Source: Solen grandis
Lineage: Eukaryota; Mollusca; Bivalvia; Adapedonta; Solenidae
Reading direction: 5' to 3'
Assembly: GCA_021229015.1 (NCBI GenBank)
Contig: CM037789.1
Span: forward strand, 43,576,377 to 43,640,376
DNA: 64,000 nt
A program made the translations under genes and the position numbers. Below, in pieces: positions 33,895 to 45,033 of the stretch. The first letter of the stretch is position 1; every line of letters begins with the position of its first letter. Below the pieces are notes generated by a model, which worked only from the letters and a program-made list of their open reading frames with translations, was not told where the DNA came from and did no database searches.

Positions 33895-35662
33895 ATTAAC
33901 GCGAGAGACAGTAGAGAGTAGAACATTATTTATTATTTCTACCGATCATTTATGAACGAACTGCTTTAACTTTGGTTTGTTTGTTTTATATTTTCCAAGT
34001 TTCTTAATAACTGCAGTATTTGTTGTTGTTGTTTTTTCTGATACGAAAAACACCTAAAACATTCATCTGCCTATTAACCTCTTTTTAACCTAATGAAATG
34101 ATCTTTTAAGCTGGACTGTACTGTATTAACAAACTCAGTGTTTTGTTGTTGTTTTGTCCTTCCTTATAATATCGAACGCTTTTTATTTCATTTTTTTTTT
34201 TCTTTTTAAATATTTTTTGCCTAATTTAATGAATAAACAATGATATTTTAATGTTTTTTTCTGTATGAGGCCTCGTGTCACCTTGAATTCACATTGAGTC
34301 ACATCCACGAACCATGGTTACATATGTACAGTCTTTGCGTACTGATTTGTGGTCCCCCTGTCAAGCGTGAAGATTAATCCGTCTCACTCGGAGCAGAAGT
34401 GAACGGGTACGCATAATAAAGCTTATGCATAATAAAGCTGGTAAATTATAGATGGTACATGTATCTCTTGGTTGAGGCTAGGCATAGTGGCAGTGCCAGG
34501 ACTGGTTGGCGCATGGTCAGGATAATGTGAATGGGCGTGGTCACTTATGTGGTACTCACTTGTCTACAGCGTAATATATATGTTCACAAATGACTGAAAA
34601 CTGTCGGTGGGCCGTTAAATCTAGGGAAAAATAGAAAAGGATAAACGTCATTTGTTGACTGGGGCGGTAGGGTGGGTTTTGGAGACGATTTCTCTTTCCC
34701 ATGTAAGAGCTGGTCTAGGGCGTTCCTCTGAGATTTTTTAATATTGGTTTAAAAGCTTATATACAATGTTAAGAGATTCTGTAATGACTCTTAAAAATAC
34801 TAGATAATTTTGCTGGCCTTATAACATTATAAATATTTTTTCGTTTGTTTAATAGTTTCATATTTATAAACATATCACAGTGGTGTCGAAATTTGGTCTT
34901 TACAAATATTAAACCTCATGTATGCACGGACCATGTCAACGTGTCCTATGCGAGTTTGATGCGTGACATATTTTGCACTTATTTATAAAATGAATATATA
35001 ATGAAGTACATTGTGCACTTTTCAGTGATCATCTTTATGGAAAAATAATGTTTATGTTAAAATTTACCTCAAAAGTGGTTATTTTAAACATTCAAGGTTA
35101 TTTGGCAAGAAAACCGAGAATAAGATTCATAAACATGATTTTTAATTATGAGGAAATGTTAAAATGACATTGATGTTGAATTCAGCTAAATTGAATATAC
35201 TCAATATCTTCATCTGTACAAGATGTGTCTTCGGTTTGATATATTTAGTCATCTAGTTGTACAATTTACATTTTTGTAAAAATAAAAATCCGTATCTGTC
35301 GTTTTCTAAAAAAGGGGATAAGTAAAAGGTAGAGGAAGATAAATGAGATCGAAAGAAAGGGGAAAAAACAAGAAAGAAAAGACAAGAAAAAATGAATATT
35401 TTGAACATCATATTTCATGTCAATCTGAAATGGAAATGGAAGGGCAAAGGTAAGATAGACATAGTGACAGATGGAAAGATAGAGAGAAAAGGAAAGGAGG
35501 GACACATCAGCATAAAAAAGCGTAGTCCCAGAACTAGTTGGCCCGGTGTCAGGATATTATAACATTGTGGTATGTTGTCACATGTATGTGCCACATGCAT
35601 GATATCGCAGTGTCTGTCTGACGTAGACGAAATCTCAAAATGATTGCAATAATGTCTGTGGG
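33895..35662 (+). repeat. Segmental duplication, unit 2
   Basis: This is the counterpart of 29,635-31,862, with all landmarks in the same order. The site equivalent to the SINE in unit 1 is uninterrupted here (TCTCACTCGGAGCAGAAGTG, about 34,382-34,401). SINE-1 remnants at about 34,490-34,625 and 35,525-35,655 are shared with unit 1. Confidence 0.8.
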
Positions 35663-36499
35663 AAAATCTAGCATACATGTTTTATTATCAACAACGGTTG
35701 ATTTATGTCTCATATGTCTTTTCGAAAACACTTTTTACCACAATCATTACTATGCGCCATAGATATATTTTCGACCCATTCCGACTTATCTCCAGAACAA
35801 CACCGGAGGGTCACGTAGCCCGTTTAATGAAGTTAATAAGATACCGTAATAATACCCGGCTTGCGTGGGTGAAAGCCAGTTGTCATAGTTAATAGAATAT
35901 AAATATACTATACCAGTTGTCTTACTTTATACATTTTGGTGAAATATATACAAGGGCGTAGCTAGAAAGTTCTGGATGTTACGCACTATCTGGCTGGGAG
36001 TCCAGGTGCCAGTTGCGACCCTGATGGGTACAAGGTGTTTAATATAGGTATATTGTCCAGCTGTCGATCCGACTATCTTGTTTACCCAAATAATATCGTT
36101 TTCGCTCCGTATACAACAGGATATAAACGTCTATTATTTGAATTGCAAGTATGAAATAAACCGGTTTATCCACAGATCTTAAACCGATATAGACAACATA
36201 CTGCCAACAAAGTCTATTTCCCTATTTGTGCACTTAGCTGTTGCATCTTGTCATGCCTCGATGTTTTAAAGGCCAGATATATAAATCGTAACCTCGGGAA
36301 AATACCGCCTCGTGCAATTTATTTCGGGCAACCCAATAACCGTTTAATTTTCTTTCATCATACTGCTAGATTTCACATAGAAGCCCTTATCCGAAAAACA
36401 TGAATATCTGCTATGTTTGATGATGTGATCTCTTGAGATTTTCAGGACCTTTTGCACATTGTAAGCTATGGCATTCGTGCATGTTTAAAGTTCATACAG
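35663..36499. other. No recognised feature
   Basis: Slightly less AT-rich than its surroundings, but no coding or repeat signal is recognised. Confidence 0.4.
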
Positions 36500-39400
36500 C
36501 AATTAGCCTATTTTATGATATATTGCTTTAATATCCATGACGTCATGATCACAGGACTAAACAAATATCTCTTGAAGCATACATCACTTCACATCTTAGT
36601 ATGTTAATTCTGAAAAATCATAAGGATTAACTTCAAAGTCATGAAACTAGATCGTTTCATTTCGTTAAAAGTCCACATGTCGTTTTTCTGCCATAACTCA
36701 ACCGATTCAACCCCGATCTTCAAAAACTAAATACCATCTGAAAGGTCTATAAAACTATTATAAATTATACCCATAGTGTCGCGATAGAATATTTATCGTT
36801 TTTGAGATATTTATATTTATCGTTTTTGAGATATTTACGGCCGAAAAAAAAAAGATTATTAACATATGACCTTGACCTTTTCGATTTTCAAAAAAAAAAA
36901 CCCCGGAAATTACTTAATACAATGCTGCATATACAACTTTATGCAAATCGGTCAAAAAATAAATCCTGCAGAGCCTAACAACCGCTTAATTTGAATACAA
37001 AATTGTTTATTACAGTCTGACGTCAAATGACGTCGCACTACGTCAGACGTCACAGAATACGAACGAAAACTCCGGTCACATAAGATGTCTAATTTTCATG
37101 GTTCTAACTCATCAAGAGCCTTTGTAACACTAAATTATATTTTTATGACCGAAGTTCGATTCTCTGTTTCGATATAAAATCCCGACTTTTTGATTTTTGA
37201 AAATTAAAGACATAGGTGGAAATCTACATCCTAAAACTTACACCTTCTGTGAAAATATCAAGTCAATCTGACCAGAAACTACCGCTGCAGAATGTTTTCA
37301 AACTTTTGAAGCTATTTTCAACCCTGACGTCACATGCCGTCATATGACGATGAAAATTATTGCATTCAAAAGACACTGTGACCTCTGATAGAATTTCATG
37401 CTCCTGGCACATCGGCAACCTGTTTCAATTTGAACCTCAAAAGGATTGAAGAAAGAATCATATTAATAATAATAAGAAGAAAAAACATAACAAACCCAAA
37501 AGGTCTTTCTGCTGTGGCATACCATTTAATACCACTTAAACAGCACAACATCAAGCTATAAATAATGTTTTTAAATTTATTTAATAGATACTTAGAAAAA
37601 AGCAATCAAATGATATGGACCAACTGCAGAAGTGCATGAAAGAACGGATTTAATTATTACTCATTTTTCATGTAACTTCCTCATATGATGTCCGATTTCA
37701 TAAAGCTAGGTACCGTTAGAAAGGTCTTGAGATTTCCATCATTTCACTTGCCTCATGTATTCACCTATCTGTAACGGCTTTTGAGATCGACAGTTAATCC
37801 TCAAGAAACCTGCAAAAATTGGCAAAAATTAGCAAAAATTGGCAAAAAGATATTCAATAAATACTACCCAACCATAACTTTTAAGTTAATGTTTCGATTA
37901 TTAAGTCTTCATACCATTTAAACGGCATTGCATCAAGCTATGAATAATGTTTTTTAAGTTATTTTCAAAAACTAATAGTTTCTAAGAAATTAAATAACTG
38001 GGACACCCTGCATAAATTCAAGTAAGAACGGTTTACGGTTTAAACTGGTTCTTATTTTTTATGTAACTTCATGATATGATGTTCAATTTTGAAAGGCTGG
38101 GTACAGTTAGAAAGGTTTTCGAATTCCCAACATTTCACACGTTTTAATTAAAAAGTTATCTTTAACATTTTTTTAGATATGAACGGTTAAACCTCGAGAA
38201 AGCTGCAAAAAATCTGCAAAAATATGTTTATGTTGTTTCGTTTTCTCCCTATAATTCTATGAATCTTTACAAAATTCAATATCTGTTAAGATATAAGCAG
38301 TTAAATGAACTTGCGGTACCGTCAATTTTTTTCCTGAAATAACTCAACTGATTCAAACCCGATCTTCAAAAACTGAATGTCATCTGAAATTTAACCCATA
38401 GTAAAATATTAATCATTTTTGAGATATTTAAGGCCAAAGAAAAAACCGATGATTGACATTTGATATTGACTTTTCTGGTTTTCCGGAAACGGAAGTTATT
38501 TTTTACAATAAGATGCTATGTTGCACTTTCAGTTAAAATTTAAGGCAATCGGTCAAAAACTGAGGTGCGCAGAACTGAAAAACCATGATTTTTTAATTAA
38601 AAGTTTGTTAACGAGTCATGACGCCATTTGACGTCATGTGACGTAAGTCTTCGTAGATCTAAAAAAAATCGATAGGACACAAGTTAAGGCCAAATATCAA
38701 ACTTCTAGCTTATCTGTAAGTTTCGTAATACTTTAATACATCTCCAGGTCCAATGATTGTTTAACCATAGAACCTTTTCGAATCTTGCAAAACGTATATG
38801 GAGGTGCACATCTAGAATGTAATTTTTATACATCTTTCCGCCAGAAATGACGGCTGTAGACGCTAAAAATCGTATTTTTCTCAACTCTGACGTGACGTCA
38901 CATGAAAACATAATTTTCAACAATCAAAAGCGCCAAAGTCACTTTCTTTGCATACTGTGAAAATTTTAGGAAATCCATCATTTATATGTCTGCAGAGCGC
39001 ATATAATTTTTTTGACCTAACGTCAATTTTGACTTCAGATGAATATGAATATCATAACATTTAAAAATTCAGCATCTAAAATATATGCCATAAATTTTCA
39101 TCATTCTGGACCATTGGCATTACATCGAATTTATTGCACGAAAAATAAAAATAAAACATATAAGAATTTGAAAATCTAAGAACTACATCATGTGCAAATT
39201 TCAGACCTAAACATAACTTACACCTGTGAAAATTACAAGAAAAAACCATTCAAAAATAAATTCTGCAGAGCGCGTGCAAACATTTTACCTGACGTCTAAT
39301 CTGGCATCATACGGCGTTATATGAACTTGATAATCATTACATTAGAAAAGACATGGTCTGAAATATTTGCCATACAATTTTCATTGTTATTAGCCATTGG

Positions 39401-40975
39401 CAATTACATTTTCTGATAGGATATTTTCCGAAAATGCTTTAACTTACAGTGTAGCAATACCACGTGACCGTGACGTCACTAAAGGCATCAAAACCAAGAC
39501 AAAACGGTCAACATTTGGCTCCGCTTGAGCATATAAAAATTACCCGTAAGTATTTCGTTTCTTCATCGATTTCGATGGGAGAAGTGTCAGTCCTAGGTAA
39601 AAAATATAAGCTTTCCGCGGAATATTGGATCTCCATTAGCATCTTAGCCGTTTTTTTTTCAAACGGTACGTGAAATCGTTGCACAAAATATCTTGAAACT
39701 GTAGTTTGCTCGCATACAAAAAAAAATTCTTAGGTTTCACGAAGTGCTTGAAAAAAAACGGTTTTTGATATATAAATTGTTAAGCGCACTGGGGATTAAC
39801 ATTTTTATGGATTTTTTTTTCGCCATAGTTCAACAGATTCAACCCCGATCTTAAAAACTTTTATATCATAAAGAAGGCTTTTCAAAGCATTGTAAATAAT
39901 GTACATTCTTTCTCGATAAAATATTTACTGGTTTTGAGATATTACAGGTCAAAGAAAAAACGATAATTCGAATACAACCTTGACCTTTGCAATTTTACGG
40001 AAACGGAAGTGACATGCTCCATAGGAACTTATGATGCACCTTCAGTTAAAATCTCATGCAAATCAAACTAAACATAAAGCCTACAGGCCTTAAAAACGTT
40101 AAATTTTAACAAGCAAGACTTTTGACCTTATGACGTCTAATGACGTCATATGAATTTCATCTCAAAATGTAAGAAAGACTAAGATACTTATATTCTGTCC
40201 AAGTATCAGCTTTCTAAATCATCTGGAAGCGACCTTATACGTATTTGAAATTTGACGTCAATAGTTCGAATCTCGGACCAGCCATAGAACCTTTGCCTTT
40301 CGAATTTGGAAAAACGGACACGGGGATGGACAACTAGAACGTAACATATACATTCTTTTTTATGAAAATCGGTTTAGAAACAATGGATATAGATCGCGTA
40401 CAAACTTATATATGACGTCATAGGCATAAGAAAATTATAGAAATGAACATTTTTTTATATGAAATATATGCCATTAAATTATCATGGTCCTGGGACCTAA
40501 AACCATATAGAAATATATGCGTAGAATTAAGGAATTCTTTTTGACCTTATGATGTCATATGATGTCAAATGACGTTCTTCTTCACAGAATGTAAAATTCA
40601 CGAAGTGACTTACATTCACATCAAATATCTCCTTTCTAACTCATCTCAGAGAGATTTTATACTTATTTGAAATTTGACGTCATTGGTTCGAATCTTGGAT
40701 TTGCCATAGACTATTTGACTTTTTGAATTTAGAAAAACGGACACCGGGATGCACAACTAGAACGTAACATATACATTCTGTGATATTTTTTTTATAAAAA
40801 TCTGTCCAGAAATATTGGCCGTAGAGCGCGTACAAACATTTGTAGACAACGTTAAGTGTGACGTCATGTGACGTCATAGGCAAATGAAAATAATTGAAAC
40901 TGAAATTTCAGTATCTGGAGTATATGCCATTAAATTTTCAATATATATAAATTAAGGCGTAGAAAAGAAGAAAAA
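36500..40975 (+). repeat. Family E array: three units of about 1.5 kb, rich in TGACGTCA
   Basis: The landmark ATTCAACCCCGATCTTCAAA or a close variant stands at about 36,712, 38,346 and 39,836, giving three diverged higher-order units. Within them, shorter modules recur: GCCATAGAACCTTT, AACTAGAACGTAACATATAC, TATATGCCATTAAATT and ACGTCA pairs. Twelve exact TGACGTCA palindromes lie between 36,538 and 40,876. No coding frame. The right edge runs into an AAGAAGAAGAAC tract and a hairpin. Confidence 0.8.
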
Positions 40976-41000
40976 ATAATAAGAAGAAGAACTAGATATT

Positions 41001-41021
41001 TCGTTTGTCCCGAACAAACGA
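41001..41021. other. Hairpin at the right edge of the E array
   Basis: TCGTTTGT, loop CCCGA, ACAAACGA: an 8-bp perfect stem just after an AATAAGAAGAAGAACTAG tract. It could mark the 3' end of an E element. Confidence 0.5.
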
Positions 41022-41345
41022 TAAGGCTTGCTGCTCTAATGACATTTGTGTCATTGTGGCCTTGAGCTTTGACTTTATGACCTCAAAATCATAGGAGTCA
41101 TCTACAGGCCACTGGCAATGTCCCTACTAAGTTCCACAGACCTAGGCTTATTCCCTCTCAAGCAATCAGTCTAAAAGGATTTTCTATTAAATGTCATTGT
41201 GTCACTTTGTTCTTGACCTTTGACCTAATGACCATAATTTTTTAAAGGGATCATCAACTGACCGTGGGCAATGTCCCTTCCAAGTTTCACAAACCTAGGC
41301 TTATTTCTGCTCAAGATATTGTGCGGACAATAAATAAAACATCTT
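41022..41345 (+). repeat. Two-unit tandem repeat, about 160 bp
   Basis: Both units contain CATTGTG, GACCT.ATGACC, GGGCAATGTCCCT or GGCAATGTCCCT, AAGTT.CACA.ACCTAGGCTTATT and CTCAAG. The style resembles the tandem cores of families A and B but the sequence differs. Confidence 0.65.
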
Positions 41346-41435
41346 GTTCTTAATATCCTGACCATTCACACATGCTGTTACCGCTTATGGTGAGCATGAC
41401 GATGATTCGATTTAAAATCACTGATCCCGTCTCCG

Positions 41436-41662
41436 GGGCCTCCGTGGCCGAGAGGGTTAAGTCGCTGATTTTAACACATACTCAGCCCCTCACCGCCTGG
41501 GTTCGAATCCCGGCAGGGTCATTCGGATTTGCATGTGAGGAAGCCTTCCAGCTGGCTTGCGGTAGGTCGGTGGTCTACCCGGATGCCTCCGTGCATTCGG
41601 TGTCTTCTTCCACCTGTAATTAACTGGACGTCGCTATATGACTGGAATACTGTCCAAACGCA
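41436..41662 (+). repeat. SINE-2, nearly full length
   Basis: GGGGCCTCCGTGGCCGAGAG head, GGTTCGAATCCCGGCAGGGT box B region, GAGGAAGCCTTCCAGCTGGC body, TATATGACTGGAATACTGTC tail. It breaks off before the TTAAAC end. Confidence 0.85.
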
Positions 41663-42084
41663 GCGATGCATACCTCAGAATGACGAAATGTTCATTAAGA
41701 TATGACTTTCTCATCAGCAATATAAAGGGTGTCGCTTTGACACAGGTACAAAACGGCCCATTAAATATGTGCCTGCGGTTTTCTCGATGAAATGCATGCT
41801 GCTCATGATCAGATATCAAGCTAATATTGGCTTTTTATATTGTACTTCCTTTTAATTATGTCTCCTCCCATATTTATATGGGGGGAATATATTGAATGTC
41901 TGTCTGCCCGTTTGCCTGTCCCATTTTTGTTCAGGGCATAACTCAAAAGGTATCAAAGCAGAAGTCGTGGACTTATCCAATTTTAATTTTAAATTTATGC
42001 AAAAACATAAGATTCACACAAGACAAAAACACACAATGTCAAATTTTTTCAGATTGATAATAAGAGTGATGAAAATTCATTGTT

Positions 42085-42305
42085 ACACTCAGGAGGTCGT
42101 GGTTTCGATCCCCAGTCCGACATACTAAAGTTGCAAAATATGATACCAGTGTAGCTCCCTTGCTTGGCGCTAGGCATATTTATTTGTCTCTCCAGGTCTG
42201 GTTGCCCCGGTATCATGATAATGTCATCTGATGTGACTATAAATGTCTACGGCGTGATACTGCAGTGTGGTAACACACTTCAATATCACCAAAATTATTA
42301 GCACT
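42085..42305 (+). repeat. SINE-1, 5'-truncated
   Basis: It starts within the T-arm (GTCGTGGTTTCGATCCCCAG) and continues with CTTGCTTGGCGCTAGGCATA, CCAGGTCTGGTTGCCCCGGT and GTCTACGGCGTGATACTGCA. The tail is lost. Confidence 0.75.
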
Positions 42306-42369
42306 TTGATATGTAATGTCGGTATTGTTTCGTCCAGACATAGATAACAACTGCAATATTTAGTTATAT

Positions 42370-42372
<3 letters not shown>

Positions 42373-42436
<64 letters not shown>
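42373..42436. repeat. (AT)32 microsatellite
   Basis: An uninterrupted 64-bp AT dinucleotide run. The length in the assembly may not be exact. Confidence 0.95.
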
Positions 42437-42439
<3 letters not shown>

Positions 42440-43286
42440 AGACTGATAAAATCAACGTGGATTGAACGTTTCATGTATGTATCTTGAAAATAGAAAATGT
42501 CTACGATAGTTTGGCATGTTTCAAGGTTTGAATTACAGCAATTGATTATTCTTGTTTTAATATGAGCTTTTTATGAACATTGCCCAGAAGAATGCACAGC
42601 CGTAAAATGGAGAATCAAAGAATATAATCATACTTATAACGACGGCTTTCTACATAATCATCCCAGTTTTTCTTATACAGTTACATACACCAACCATGCA
42701 AATATTTATTGACCATGAAACTATAATAACGCTTCTCACAGCAAGGTCTACTTATTATCCCCACAAACTGCAGATCAGTCCCGATAAGCCATATCAAATT
42801 ACTCTCATGTGTTCTTGGGTAGCATACATTTTTGTGTTTCTGCGATGAAAGAAAATAGACATGTTATTAATTAGATGTTAAGCCAGAAATTACACTGCAT
42901 ATACCGAAGTACGGCGTGAAATATATGCTTAGGAAATGTATATACTTGTATACACCCCACATTTGCAAACGCAAATTTTGGCAGTTAAATGTTAAGTTGA
43001 ATTAAACTTTAAAAATTATTCTGGTAGATTCTGTGTATATTAATTTTTTATGAGTCTTAAGTTTTGTTTAATTTCAATATTAAAATTGGATATGTGCATG
43101 GTTTACTGGTAATCGTCTTGGATTCTAGGTCATAACCCTTACATATACAACTGAATAATTTTAGTAACAATGTTGACATTGTAAATGTATGATTAAAAAT
43201 ACTAAAATAAATACTGAAGAAAATAGATAAAGTATATAATGCAATTTTATTGGACATAATTTCTAAACAGAATGAAGTCAAATGTA
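42437..43286. other. No recognised feature
   Basis: AT-rich sequence; nothing supported. Confidence 0.4.
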
Positions 43287-43341
43287 TAACTACACGATAT
43301 ACTCACGAGGGCGGAACCCGAGTGAGTATATCATGTAGTTA
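43287..43341. other. 20-bp stem hairpin
   Basis: TAACTACACGATATACTCAC pairs with GTGAGTATATCATGTAGTTA with one mismatch across a 15-base loop. It directly precedes the MITE at 43,364. Confidence 0.75.
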
Positions 43342-43363
43342 AAGGCAGCTATGAACTAACCTA

Positions 43364-43540
43364 TTTAGCACATGGCATTTTCCTTCCACTAGCGACAAAA
43401 CTTCACAAAAGTGTGAGTTATGTGGTTGCATAGTCCACACTTATTGATTTTTACAAAAGAGTTGGACTAGTTATAGTCCACAGTGACTATGAACAAATTC
43501 TAGCATCTGATTGGACGAGAGGAAAATGCCATGTGTTAAA
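43364..43540. mobile_element. Short MITE with 20-bp TIRs
   Basis: TTTAGCACATGGCATTTTCC at the left and GGAAAATGCCATGTGTTAAA at the right are inverted repeats with one mismatch. The interior is 137 bp with no coding capacity. The superfamily is not clear. Confidence 0.75.
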
Positions 43541-44460
43541 CATTAATATCATTGTAAAAATATGATATCAATTGAAAGTAATACTAATGACAACCTTTTT
43601 ATTTGGAATATATATATATATATATATATTTATATGCTTTTCGGTGGATTATACGGAAATATCAGTGAATTAAAAATGGTAATTTCACTGCTTAAAACAG
43701 TGAATATTACCTTTTTCAAAATTTTCAGTCTGGACTTTGAACCCGACCCTACGTTATAAAATGATCGGAGCGTCATTTGTGCTGGGTTTCACGCAAGAAA
43801 TGACGTCTTTAAAAACGTCACGCACGCGAGGTAATCCCGCCAGATTTGACAAATTTTGTGAATAACACCACAGCTACTTTCTGGCCTTTAAAGCATTAAA
43901 TAAAAAGAAAAAATGTTTTTTTTTAACTCTCACATGATCGATTAATAATTTCACTGAGTGAACATAAAATGTTATATTTTCACGAGTGGCGAATCATATT
44001 CTAAAGCATGTACTGGTTTTATACGAATATAAGCGCATCTTTTAACTAGATTTTGCATGAATGCCTTAAATTAAAAACATTTTACTGATTAACGTGATCT
44101 AAAGCTGTCTCATTAAAATTGAAATTAAATTTCGGATAAATGCACGTGAGCTGATAAAAACTTCTAGATACCTATGCATGTAATTGTTTACTGTTGTTGT
44201 ATCAGTACATAGATCTATCAGATTTTTGGTAATTTCCTTGCATTCTTACACCCATGCCTCTACCTCCTTGATATACATTAATCGAACATATAAGTCTTCT
44301 GGTGTAAAAGGTACAGTGATTATAGCCACAACTGAACGGTTTAGATAATCAGCGTAAAATAAAATACAGTTTATTTAGGTACACTATGAAAAGACATGAA
44401 ATAAACACTGTTGTATAATATTGAGTGATATTCATTAACATTGCACCGGTGGATTCAATA
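43541..44460. other. Non-coding; fragment of family F end near 44,105
   Basis: GTCTCATTAAAATTGAAATT at about 44,107 resembles the terminal repeat of family F. An interrupted AT run lies at about 43,610-43,628. Nothing else is seen. Confidence 0.35.
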
Positions 44461-44700
44461 GGGGGGGGGGGGGGGGGCGCGCACTTGGCCCTCTAAAATT
44501 CCCGGACCATACATAAATGCAGATACATAACCCCCCAAAAACTCACAAGAAAGCAATATTTATTTGCTTTAAAAAAACAACAAAAAAACACACACACACC
44601 CTTCTCACGCTTCGGGCAAAGCGGCAAGCCGCTTGCATTGTCATTGCTCCGCGCCACAGCGCGGAGCCATTTGTATTTACGATTTGTTTGGTTCATGGAG
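44461..44700. other. G17 run and two GC-rich hairpins
   Basis: A G17 run fills 44,461-44,477. GCAAAGCGGCAAGCCGCTTGC (about 44,617-44,637) and GCTCCGCGCCACAGCGCGGAGC (about 44,646-44,667) are strong short hairpins in an AT-rich setting. They may belong to the Helitron's left region, but I cannot show that. Confidence 0.5.
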
Positions 44701-45033
44701 TCGGTTATGATATTTTTTTATCCTTTCGGTTTACAGATAAAATCACTATAATGACTATTTAAATAATTTACTTTATATTAATATGAAATAATCTATTGGT
44801 TAATACACTTAGTTTATGCAATGTTCATAATCTTAATGACACATTCATTATTTACGAATTTAGTCACAAACTTTTTTCGGATACGAGTTTTACAGTATAC
44901 CCTTTCGATAGGGAAGCTGGTAACCTCAGATTACGAGATCGGATACAAAACCAGTCAGAACACTAATGACCCGGATGACGAAAGAACGTGTAATCAACTT
45001 GAGCAATAAACTTGGTATTTTTCGGGGGGTTTT

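Noticed and set aside
36500..41345. CRISPR-like array
   Set aside because: Repeats are long, diverged and without uniform short repeats and unique spacers; the setting is an animal genome.
44600..44670. GC-rich hairpins as the Helitron 5' terminus
   Set aside because: They are suggestive, but there is no matching structure at the other end, and no TC start or empty site to support a boundary.
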